The translations under genes and the position numbers were made by a program. Below are positions 1-5,667 of a stretch of DNA of 6,021 nt, one piece after another. A model generated the notes under the pieces. The model ran no database searches. It worked only from the letters and a program-made list of their open reading frames with translations, and was not told where the DNA came from. The stretch is taken from contig JAIRSP010000034.1 of assembly GCA_031255375.1 (NCBI GenBank), positions 1 through 6,021 on the forward strand, written 5' to 3'. Source of the stretch: Endomicrobium sp. Its GTDB lineage: Bacteria; Elusimicrobiota; Endomicrobiia; Endomicrobiales; Endomicrobiaceae. Positions within the stretch are counted from its first letter, which is position 1. Every line of letters starts with the position of its first letter.

Positions 1-1763
1 AGTCCAAACTTGAGTCCTCCTGTCAACATAACTACTGTTGAAAATATCATAGTTGTTGCTCCAACAACAGCAGTTCCTATAAGAACAGGTTTTGAAGTAG
101 CTTTGAATGTATTCCCTGCGCTATCATTTTTTTCAAGTAACATTTTTGATTTATTAAAATTAGGCTTGAATCCAAAATTTTTTTCTATGTCTTTATGAAT
201 ATCAGGTATGCTCTCAATAGCTGAAAGCTCATATATAGATTGTGCATTATCAGCTACTGGACCATATGAATCAACAGCAATAGTAACTGGACCAATACTT
301 AAAAATCCAAAAGCAACAAGACCAAAAGCAAATACAGACTGAGCCTGAGTCATCATGGTTGACCCCATGCTATTCAAACTAATTATATAAGCAACACCCA
401 TCAAAATTGCTATTATTATACCAATCACATACGCACTAAAATTTCCTGACGTGAGACCTGCCAAAATATTAAGTGATGCACCACCATTTTTTGATGAAGA
501 AACAACATTCTGTACAAAAGCACTTTTTACAGAAGTAAAAATTTTCACTATTTCAGGTATAATCGCGCCAGCAATTGTTCCGCAACTTATAATTGATGAT
601 AATTTCCACCAAAGAGAACTGTTACATAAGTCACCTATAACAATTTTAGAAACAATAAAAGTAAAAAATATAGACACTACCGAAGTAATCCATACCAACA
701 ATGTTAAAGGTGTTTCAAAATTCATTTTATCACAATCAGAATATTTTATTTTCGTTATCAACAAATTAATTTCATAAGAAATAATGCTCGATACAAGCAT
801 TGTCAATCGCATTATAAAAATCCATGTTAAAAGTTTAGCTTGCAAAATTGAATCGTTTACTGCTAAAATTATAAATGTTATTAACGCAACACATGTAACG
901 CCATACGTTTCAAAGCCATCAGCTGTTGGACCAACAGAATCACCTGCATTATCACCAGTGCAATCAGCGATAACTCCGGGATTTCTTATATCATCTTCTT
1001 TGATTTTAAAAACTATTTTCATTAAATCTGAACCAATATCAGCAATTTTAGTGAATATTCCACCTGCAATTCTAAGAACTGAAGCCCCCAATGATTCGCC
1101 TATTGCAAATCCAATAAAACATGCACCGGCAAGATTAGAAGGAACAAAAATAAGAATAATAAGCATTATTGTTAATTCAATACTTATTAGTAACATTCCT
1201 ATACTTATGCCAGCGCGTAACGGTATCGAACATACTTGAAAAGAACTACCGCTTAAACTTATAAAAGCGGTTCTTGAATTCGCAAATGTATTAATTCTCA
1301 TTCCAAACCATGCAACAATGTAACTACCTAGAATTCCAATAATACTACAAAGTACTATTGCAGAAACGCTAATTATTGTATAATTCTGCAGTAGTGAAAA
1401 ATATGCTACTATTATACTAATAATCAAAATTTCCAATATAATTATAAACTTACCTTGAGTTACAAGGTAAGTTTTACAGGTTTCATATATAAGTTCAGAT
1501 ATTAATTTCATTGATTTATGAACCGGAAGATTTTTTATGCTAAAAAAATGATAAAGTCCAAACAAAATACCAAAAATACAAATAAAAAAACCACAAATCA
1601 AAAGCATTTTTGCTGTAATTATATTATTTAAAAAACCAACTAAAGATAAATCAGGAATGGTTAGATCTATTTCACTTGCAAAAGATTGATTAACTAGAAA
1701 AATAGTAAAACAAAAAGTAATTAATATTCTTTTCAATGAAAAAAACTTAGTAAAATTCAACAT
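1..1763 (-). CDS. hppA: Membrane-bound ion-translocating pyrophosphatase, divergent subfamily (3' end cut off by window)
   Basis: This integral membrane pump hydrolyses pyrophosphate in the cytoplasm and moves H+ and/or Na+ out of the cell. The frame stays open for 587 codons to the left edge, so the C-terminal helices (the last pyrophosphate-binding segment) are missing. Residues 1-30 look like a signal peptide (basic start, hydrophobic core, SFA-S cleavage-like site). Many hydrophobic helices follow. The substrate signature is at about 233-288: GGIFTK, D242, D246, K249, EDD at 256-258, RNP at 260-262, then GDNAGDSVGPTADGFETYG. A second conserved block is VDSYGPVADNAQ at 497-508, and AGNTFK is at 549-554. 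Lys554 sits at the family's A/K position and predicts a K+-independent enzyme. The signature has one residue fewer between D246 and the lysine than classical H+-PPases, as I recall for divergent (Bacteroidetes-like) members. Start: ATG at 1763 with AGGAG five bases upstream. It lies 58 bases after metF on the same strand. The family is very sure; the pumped ion cannot be told from this sequence. Confidence 0.95.
   Translation of the reverse strand, partial: MLNFTKFFSLKRILITFCFTIFLVNQSFASEIDLTIPDLSLVGFLNNIITAKMLLICGFFICIFGILFGLYHFFSIKNLPVHKSMKLISELIYETCKTYLVTQGKFIIILEILIISIIVAYFSLLQNYTIISVSAIVLCSIIGILGSYIVAWFGMRINTFANSRTAFISLSGSSFQVCSIPLRAGISIGMLLISIELTIMLIILIFVPSNLAGACFIGFAIGESLGASVLRIAGGIFTKIADIGSDLMKIVFKIKEDDIRNPGVIADCTGDNAGDSVGPTADGFETYGVTCVALITFIILAVNDSILQAKLLTWIFIMRLTMLVSSIISYEINLLITKIKYSDCDKMNFETPLTLLVWITSVVSIFFTFIVSKIVIGDLCNSSLWWKLSSIISCGTIAGAIIPEIVKIFTSVKSAFVQNVVSSSKNGGASLNILAGLTSGNFSAYVIGIIIAILMGVAYIISLNSMGSTMMTQAQSVFAFGLVAFGFLSIGPVTIAVDSYGPVADNAQSIYELSAIESIPDIHKDIEKNFGFKPNFNKSKMLLEKNDSAGNTFKATSKPVLIGTAVVGATTMIFSTVVMLTGGLKFG
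1446..1474. repeat. Perfect 12-bp inverted repeat with 5-base loop inside hppA
   Basis: Arms 1446-1457 (AAACTTACCTTG) and 1463-1474 (CAAGGTAAGTTT) are perfect complements around the loop 1458-1462. It falls in hppA codons 97-106, encoding KTYLVTQGKF. No T-run follows on the minus strand, so it is not a classical terminator. It would form a firm hairpin in hppA mRNA. Confidence 0.75.
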
Positions 1764-1768
1764 AATTT

Positions 1769-1773
1769 CTCCT
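1769..1773 (-). promoter_or_regulatory. Shine-Dalgarno site of hppA
   Basis: AGGAG on the minus strand, five bases before the ATG at 1763. It is the best Shine-Dalgarno match in the window. It fixes the hppA start and supports the N-terminal signal-like segment as really translated. Confidence 0.8.
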
Positions 1774-1821
1774 ATATACATAATTTATCTTTTTTTCTAT
1801 TTTATTTATTCTCAGCAGTAA

Positions 1822-2700
1822 TTATAAGATATTTTTAATTATTTCAGGTATGTATTCTTCAACGCCTATTGCCATAATATGAACACCATCAGAAAAAGAT
1901 CGTAATTCACTAATGATTTCTGAACAAATCTTTATCCCTTCGCGTAAAGAGTCAGATGCAAAATTTATTCTTTTTTGAATCTCTTTAGGTATATTTATAC
2001 CTGGAAGCGATTGTATAAACTGCATAAATTTTTTGGATTTTATAAAAATAACTCCTGGCAAAACCTTTATATTCAGATGTTTTATTTTATTAAAAAATCT
2101 TCTATATTCCATTACATCAAAAATAGCTTGTGTCTGAAAAAAATCAACTCCTGCTTTAATTTTTTTTTCAAACATCAATATTTGCAAATCATTTGGATGT
2201 GCCGATGGATTTATAACGGCTCCAATACAAAATTCAGGACTACCATTAAGTTTTTTGCCAATTAAATCTGTCCCTTTTTCCAATGTTTTTGCAGTTTTGA
2301 TAAGCTGAATTGTGTCCAAATCATAAACAGCTTTCGAATCGCAATACTCTCCAACATTTGGATGATCTCCACTTAAAAGCAAAATATTTTCTATACCTAA
2401 AACATATGCACTTAATAATTCTGATTGTAATGCTATTCTATTTCTATCTCTTGTTGTAATTTGTAAAATAGGTTCTATTGATTTCTCTAGCAAAATTTTA
2501 CTCATTGCCAAAGACCCAACTCTCATAGAAGCCCTTTGATTATCAGTAACATTTACAGCGTCAACGCTTAGCAAACAATTTGCCTTACTTATAAATGATG
2601 AAATATTTACACCTCTAGGTGGAAACAGCTCTGCAGTTATTAAAAATTTATCAGATTTTAATTTCTCTTTAAAAACCAAAACTTTATCTCCTACATTCAA
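1822..2700 (-). CDS. metF: Methylenetetrahydrofolate reductase (MetF-like catalytic subunit)
   Basis: This is an FAD-dependent TIM-barrel enzyme that reduces 5,10-methylene-THF to 5-methyl-THF, the methyl donor for methionine synthesis or, in acetogens, for the Wood-Ljungdahl pathway. Its 292 residues match the usual length of about 290. Visible motifs are ITAELFPPRG at 21-30, with E24 matching the catalytic Glu of E. coli MetF; VNVTDN at 49-54; TRDRNR at 83-88; LQSELLSAYVLGI at 91-103; LLLSGDHP at 107-114; and FFQTQAIFDV in the second half. The TRDRNR and LLSGDHP forms resemble the branch of MTHFRs that work with an MTHFR_C partner, and that partner is encoded directly upstream with a 4-base overlap, suggesting translational coupling. 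The start is ambiguous: TTG at 2700 overlaps the upstream stop but has no clear Shine-Dalgarno site, while an in-frame TTG at 2679 has GGAG eight bases before it and gives a family-like N-terminus. The electron donor is unknown. Confidence 0.92.
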   Translation of the reverse strand: MNVGDKVLVFKEKLKSDKFLITAELFPPRGVNISSFISKANCLLSVDAVNVTDNQRASMRVGSLAMSKILLEKSIEPILQITTRDRNRIALQSELLSAYVLGIENILLLSGDHPNVGEYCDSKAVYDLDTIQLIKTAKTLEKGTDLIGKKLNGSPEFCIGAVINPSAHPNDLQILMFEKKIKAGVDFFQTQAIFDVMEYRRFFNKIKHLNIKVLPGVIFIKSKKFMQFIQSLPGINIPKEIQKRINFASDSLREGIKICSEIISELRSFSDGVHIMAIGVEEYIPEIIKNIL

Positions 2701-2891
2701 GTAATCTGTTTTCTAGGTTCAACATAATCATTAATAAAATCTTTTAATTTTCCATCATTTTTCAATTTTTTATAAATTAAGACCCAAATACAATCCATTG
2801 TTTTAATAACTTCGCATTTACCATTAAAAAAACTACCGCAAGACCCATTGACAAATCCTTTCGGGCAACCGGTTGTATTATTTTTGCTCAT
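2697..2891 (-). CDS. Small MTHFR_C-domain protein (MetV-like partner of MetF)
   Basis: This 64-residue protein matches the C-terminal methylenetetrahydrofolate reductase domain (MTHFR_C, as in acetogen MetV). It has the pattern GCPKG at 8-12, GSCGS at 16-20, GKCEV at 24-28 and DCIW at 33-36, followed by an IYKKLKNDGKL helix. The four cysteines C9, C18, C26 and C34 are spaced CX8CX7CX7C and probably bind a metal ion or cluster. The usual GPCGG core is altered to GSCGS. MetV proteins of acetogens are, as I recall, much longer, so this seems to be the bare domain. I chose ATG at 2891 because GAGG lies five bases upstream; a TTG directly before it is too close. It starts 31 bases after the pth stop and its TGA overlaps the TTG start of metF, so the two products very likely form one complex. 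Its exact role (electron entry, metal binding or stability) is inference. Confidence 0.8.
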   Translation of the reverse strand: MSKNNTTGCPKGFVNGSCGSFFNGKCEVIKTMDCIWVLIYKKLKNDGKLKDFINDYVEPRKQIT

Positions 2892-2896
2892 CAAAT

Positions 2897-2900
2897 CCTC
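2897..2900 (-). promoter_or_regulatory. Shine-Dalgarno site of the MetV-like gene
   Basis: GAGG on the minus strand, five bases before ATG 2891 and only two before the adjacent TTG at 2894. This decides the start in favour of the ATG. Confidence 0.65.
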
Positions 2901-2922
2901 TTTTTAAATCTAATAATTATAT

Positions 2923-3522
2923 TTATAAATTACATTGATTCATATATTTTTTACTTGCAACTCTAGAGATACTTTCACTAAGTCCAAGCGTACATACATT
3001 ATCAAAAAAAACCATAGCCAATTTCATCACTATATTTATATTTTTTATATCACACAAGCCAAATTTTGATAATACATAGTCACTTGATTTAACAAAATTT
3101 GGAATCGGGCCTATTCCAAGCTTCATCCTTGGAAAATTATCAGTACCAATTTTAGTTATTATAGAATTTACCCCATTGTGGCCACCCGAGGAACCTGACA
3201 TTCTTATTTTATACTTACCAATTGGTATCGAAAAATCATCATAAAAAACAAAAATTTCATTTGAAATAATCTTTTTATAATTCATAAAAGAACAAACTGC
3301 ATCACCTGAGTGATTCATAAATGTTTTTGGTTTTAAAAGGTATATAACATTATTACTAACAAACCTATAGCAAGAAATCAACATATTATTCCATACCGTA
3401 AATTTCAATTGTTTCGATTTTGCTATTTCATCTAAGATAACAAATCCAATATTATGACGAGTATTTTTATATTTTTCACCAATATTTCCAAGTCCAACAA
3501 AAAGCTTAATTTTTTCGTTCAT
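2923..3522 (-). CDS. pth: Peptidyl-tRNA hydrolase
   Basis: This cytoplasmic enzyme cleaves the ester bond of peptidyl-tRNA dropped from stalled ribosomes, freeing tRNA for reuse. At 199 residues it has normal Pth length. The family motifs are in order: FVGLGNIGEKYKNTRHNIGF at 8-27 with catalytic His23 and Asn13; KPKTFMNHSG at 64-73 with substrate-binding Asn70; FYDDFSIPIGKYKIR at 93-107 with the Asp pair 95-96; and GSSGGHNGVNSI starting at 110 with H115 and N116. All catalytic residues are present. Pth follows rplY in the widespread prs-rplY-pth order. It begins at ATG 3522 with no visible Shine-Dalgarno site, only A/T-rich sequence, so initiation is probably leaderless-like or depends on an unstructured leader. 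The 102-base gap to rplY contains a -10-like box and an inverted repeat, so it may have its own promoter. Confidence 0.97.
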   Translation of the reverse strand: MNEKIKLFVGLGNIGEKYKNTRHNIGFVILDEIAKSKQLKFTVWNNMLISCYRFVSNNVIYLLKPKTFMNHSGDAVCSFMNYKKIISNEIFVFYDDFSIPIGKYKIRMSGSSGGHNGVNSIITKIGTDNFPRMKLGIGPIPNFVKSSDYVLSKFGLCDIKNINIVMKLAMVFFDNVCTLGLSESISRVASKKYMNQCNL

Positions 3523-3574
3523 TTAATTAAATTTTTATATATAAATTTGTGACTTTGTGTTTTAATTATCATAT

Positions 3575-3580
3575 ATTATA
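3575..3580 (-). promoter_or_regulatory. Possible -10 box for pth
   Basis: A perfect TATAAT on the minus strand, 52 bases upstream of the pth start. No good -35 lies 16-18 bases upstream (the best is TTTATT), and such hexamers are common by chance in sequence this AT-rich. An inverted repeat lies directly upstream, where a regulator or polymerase would sit. Confidence 0.3.
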
Positions 3581-3581
3581 G

Positions 3582-3609
3582 ATCACGTATTAAAATTAAT
3601 AAACGTGAT
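3582..3609. repeat. Inverted repeat between rplY and pth (operator-like or weak hairpin)
   Basis: Arms ATCACGT (3582-3588) and ACGTGAT (3603-3609) are perfect complements, with starts 21 bp apart (two helical turns). The 14-base interior holds a second inverted repeat, ATTAA-AA-TTAAT, so the RNA could fold into a nearly continuous 12-bp hairpin with a small bulge. No T-run follows on the minus strand, so it is a poor rho-independent terminator for rplY. Its position beside a TATAAT suggests an operator, or an mRNA-processing hairpin in an rplY-pth transcript. Confidence 0.5.
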
Positions 3610-3624
3610 TATAATTATAAAATT

Positions 3625-4305
3625 TTATTTATTAATTTCATTATCCTTTTTCCCTTTACTTATTACTTCAGGTTGACCATTATTATTAGTTAAAATATTA
3701 CCATTAACATTGTTTATATCTTTTTCATCTAATTTTTCATTTTTTGATAATGTTGGACCAACTATACGAACTATCAACATTGATAAACTTTGAAGATACT
3801 TTACTCCATTAATTTTAGGTAAATCTGCAACGGTTATACTTTCGCCAACATTTAATTTACTAACATCAACATTTATTTTTTGCGGAATATCCATTGGTAA
3901 TGCTTCAATTTTAATTTTTCTAACTATAAATTCCATAATACCACCAAAATTTTTAACACCATTTGCAACTCCATCAATATATACAGGAACAAAAATTTCG
4001 ATTTTATCATTAAGTGAAATTATTTGAAAATCTACATGTATTGGAATTTGATTCAAAATATTTCTTTGAATGCATTTTATTATCACGGGAATCTTTTTGT
4101 TTTTAAAATTTAAATATATAATTGCATTCATTCCATTATTTTTCAAAACCAAAACAAAAGATTTAAAATTAATAAAGATAGACTCTGATTTACTTTTTCC
4201 TCCGTAAAAAACAGCAGGAATTTTTTTATTATTTTTTAAAGTTGCAATATTCGTTTTTTGATTTGTTATTCTTTGCTCCGCATCTAACAAAATTATCTCT
4301 TTCAT
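3625..4305 (-). CDS. rplY: 50S ribosomal protein L25, TL5/CTC (general stress) type
   Basis: L25 binds 5S rRNA in the central protuberance of the large ribosomal subunit. The 226 residues cover the N-terminal L25 domain (about 1-95) plus the TL5/CTC C-terminal beta domain, unlike the roughly 95-residue enteric form. Key marks are KIPAVFYGGK at 28-37, the IKCIQRNILNQIPIHVDFQ block at 76-94, and the C-domain signature IEALPMDIPQKINVDVSKLNVGES. The last 35 or so residues are a hydrophilic, Asn/Lys-rich, probably disordered tail. The gene sits between prs and pth, its usual place. An in-frame TAA just upstream makes ATG 4305 the only sensible start. The nearest Shine-Dalgarno match, GGAGG at 4319-4323, is 13 bases away, farther than ideal. 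A promoter in the 168-base leader is plausible. Confidence 0.96.
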   Translation of the reverse strand: MKEIILLDAEQRITNQKTNIATLKNNKKIPAVFYGGKSKSESIFINFKSFVLVLKNNGMNAIIYLNFKNKKIPVIIKCIQRNILNQIPIHVDFQIISLNDKIEIFVPVYIDGVANGVKNFGGIMEFIVRKIKIEALPMDIPQKINVDVSKLNVGESITVADLPKINGVKYLQSLSMLIVRIVGPTLSKNEKLDEKDINNVNGNILTNNNGQPEVISKGKKDNEINK

Positions 4306-4318
4306 TAAACTTGTTTAC

Positions 4319-4323
4319 CCTCC
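4319..4323 (-). promoter_or_regulatory. Distant Shine-Dalgarno-like site before rplY
   Basis: GGAGG within a G-rich octamer (GGGGAGGG) on the minus strand, a very unusual run for this AT-rich window. It is 13 bases before the ATG, beyond the usual 5-9. It may still bind the ribosome or form part of a regulatory leader. Confidence 0.5.
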
Positions 4324-4409
4324 CCAGTTTATCATCGTTACATTTAATTGAACATATATAATAATAACCAACCAATTACACAATAACACATTTTACATTA
4401 CTTCAATAT

Positions 4410-4418
4410 ATTATAACA
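4410..4418 (-). promoter_or_regulatory. Extended -10 promoter candidate for rplY (-pth)
   Basis: The minus strand reads TGTTATAAT, an exact extended -10 (TGnTATAAT). No recognisable -35 is present, which extended -10 promoters do not require. Transcription would start near 4403, giving a leader of nearly 100 bases before the rplY ATG. It is supported only by the motif, in an AT-rich background. Confidence 0.4.
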
Positions 4419-4473
4419 ATAAAAATTATGATTCTGTGTATTTTTTATATAACACAAATTTATTTTTTTGTAA

Positions 4474-5403
4474 TCAAAACAACGTACTTATTGATTTATT
4501 ATTAGAAATTCTTTTTATCGCTTCTGCCAAAATTAATGCAATACTTAAAACTTTTATTTTATCGACTGGACCATCATTTGATAAGGAAACAGAATTCGTT
4601 ATAACAAGTTCTTCTATACATGAGTCTTGTATCTTTTTTTTTGCATTTCCAGAAAGAACACCATGCGTTGCGGCTGCAAACACATTTGTTGCCCCATTTG
4701 TTTTTATTGCATCAGCAACTTTTGTTAAGGTTTCAGCTGTATCAATCAAATCGTCTAAAATTATACAAGTTCTATTTTTAACTTCTCCTATAATATTCAT
4801 AACAGATGCCTCATTAATTCTCGGTCTTCTTTTATCAATAATAGCTAAATCAGCATCAAAATATTTAGCAAAAGACCTTGCTCTTTCGACTCCACCTGCA
4901 TCCGGAGAAACTATTACGACATCATTTAATCTTTTTGATTTAAAGTAATCAAAAAATACAGATTTTCCATGTAGATGATCAACTGGAACATTAAAAAAAC
5001 CTTGAATTTGGCCAGCATGCAAATCCATTGTTAGAACCCTTGTAATACCGGCTACAGTAAAAAAATCAGCTATAAGTCTCGCAGTAATAGGAACCCTAGG
5101 TTCAGCTTTTCTATCTTGCCTGCCGTATCCATAATAAGGAACAACAGCAGTTATTTTTTCTGCAGATGCCCTTCTCAATGCATCTGCAACAATTAAAAGC
5201 TCCATTAAATTTTCATTAACTGGAGTGCTTGTTGACTGAATAATATAACAACATTCGCCCCTGACACTTTCGGCAATTTTTACCTGTATTTCACCGTCAC
5301 TAAAACGTCCTACTTTTACTTCGCTCAACTCAACTTCGAGTTTTTTGGCAATTTCGCTAGCAAGTTCAATACTTGCATTACAGGAAATAATTTTATAGCT
5401 CAT
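4474..5403 (-). CDS. prs: Ribose-phosphate pyrophosphokinase (PRPP synthase)
   Basis: Prs transfers pyrophosphate from ATP to ribose 5-phosphate, giving PRPP for purine, pyrimidine, histidine, tryptophan and NAD synthesis. Its 309 residues match the class I bacterial length (about 315). Motifs: VGRFSDGEI at 31-39; the ATP-binding RQDRK at 95-99; MDLHAGQIQGFF at 126-137 with the conserved His129; SPDAGGVERAR at 166-176; the catalytic flexible loop DKRRPR at 190-195 (Lys191, Arg193); and the PRPP loop DDLIDTAETL at 217-226. That loop normally reads DTxGT, and here Glu224 replaces the glycine. Everything else looks like a working enzyme, including the usual SxSTLF-like end. The start at ATG 5403 has GAAGG six bases upstream. 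The gene lies between glmU and rplY, as in many bacteria, but with long spacers on both sides (261 and 168 bases), so it may be transcribed alone. Confidence 0.97.
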   Translation of the reverse strand: MSYKIISCNASIELASEIAKKLEVELSEVKVGRFSDGEIQVKIAESVRGECCYIIQSTSTPVNENLMELLIVADALRRASAEKITAVVPYYGYGRQDRKAEPRVPITARLIADFFTVAGITRVLTMDLHAGQIQGFFNVPVDHLHGKSVFFDYFKSKRLNDVVIVSPDAGGVERARSFAKYFDADLAIIDKRRPRINEASVMNIIGEVKNRTCIILDDLIDTAETLTKVADAIKTNGATNVFAAATHGVLSGNAKKKIQDSCIEELVITNSVSLSNDGPVDKIKVLSIALILAEAIKRISNNKSISTLF

Positions 5404-5409
5404 AAACTA

Positions 5410-5414
5410 CCTTC
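5410..5414 (-). promoter_or_regulatory. Shine-Dalgarno site of prs
   Basis: GAAGG on the minus strand, six bases before ATG 5403. It supports the chosen start. Confidence 0.65.
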
Positions 5415-5450
5415 TTTTTAATATTATTTTGTTTACAATTCACATAAAAA

Positions 5451-5478
5451 ATTATAATTACAATCTCAAAAAAAACAA
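5451..5478 (-). promoter_or_regulatory. Possible prs promoter
   Basis: On the minus strand TTGTTT (5473-5478) and TATAAT (5451-5456) are 16 bases apart, with the -10 about 48 bases before the prs start. The -10 is perfect and the -35 matches consensus at only three positions. It is plausible because a terminator-like hairpin separates glmU from prs, but the AT-rich background makes chance matches likely. Confidence 0.35.
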
Positions 5479-5597
5479 TATAACAATTTAAATAACACAT
5501 ACACAATTATTCTTAAAAACACACTGTCATACCTATATAACACCAACGTCATTGCGCATTAAATTGTGAACAAAAAAATATACACATATTTTTTATT

Positions 5598-5636
5598 AAA
5601 AAAAACTTTTAATACAACAATTCAATTCTATAAAAG
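5598..5636 (-). terminator. Weak rho-independent terminator after glmU
   Basis: On the minus strand CTTTTATA (5636-5629) can pair with TATTAAAAG (5614-5606, one bulged base) around a 14-base loop, followed directly by eight T (5605-5598). It begins about 28 bases after the glmU stop. The stem is nearly all A-T and so weak, but a hairpin followed at once by a T-run in the right place is suggestive. Confidence 0.45.
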
Positions 5637-5664
5637 GTGATCATTTATACATTTAATATTGTGA

Positions 5665-5667
<3 letters not shown>
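5637..5667. repeat. Pair of GTGATCA repeats at the glmU 3' end
   Basis: GTGATCA occurs at 5637-5643 and 5661-5667, starts 24 bp apart. The core TGATCA is itself palindromic, so the pair is both a direct and an inverted repeat. The second copy overlaps the glmU stop codon. It may be chance or a protein-binding site; I see no function. Confidence 0.3.

Larger units (their letters stand above)
5404..5664. other. 261-base intergenic spacer between glmU and prs
   Basis: No protein-coding signal is seen on either strand. The spacer holds the glmU terminator candidate and the prs promoter candidate. Between them, about 5520-5560, lies a less AT-rich patch containing ACACTGTCAT, ACACCAACG and a TGCGCA palindrome, flanked by a 7-bp inverted repeat (CACAATT 5502-5508 and AATTGTG 5562-5568). 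That patch could be a small RNA or regulatory site, but I recognise no family. Confidence 0.5.

Noticed and set aside
10..198. Plus-strand open frame of 62 codons
   Set aside because: Antisense to the hppA 3' portion (AGNTFK region), which is clearly coding on the minus strand.
451..1239. Plus-strand open frames at 451-777 and 784-1239
   Set aside because: They lie antisense to hppA, whose minus-strand frame is open throughout and carries the full family signature. The plus-strand products resemble no family and merely mirror hppA codons.
1975..2265. Plus-strand open frame of 96 codons
   Set aside because: Antisense to metF, with Phe/Tyr/Lys-rich low-complexity content typical of a shadow in AT-rich DNA.
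4436..4463. Possible terminator after prs (TGTGT ... ACACA)
   Set aside because: Only five base pairs form, the loop is long, and the following T-run is short and displaced.
4714..4755. Prs as a non-catalytic PRPP synthase-associated protein
   Set aside because: Apart from Glu224, the RQDRK, His129, DKRRPR and DD-x2-DT motifs are all intact and the length is normal, so an active enzyme is more likely.
4436..4948. Plus-strand open frame of 170 codons
   Set aside because: Antisense to prs, which has all its motifs on the minus strand. There is no Shine-Dalgarno site or recognisable domain.
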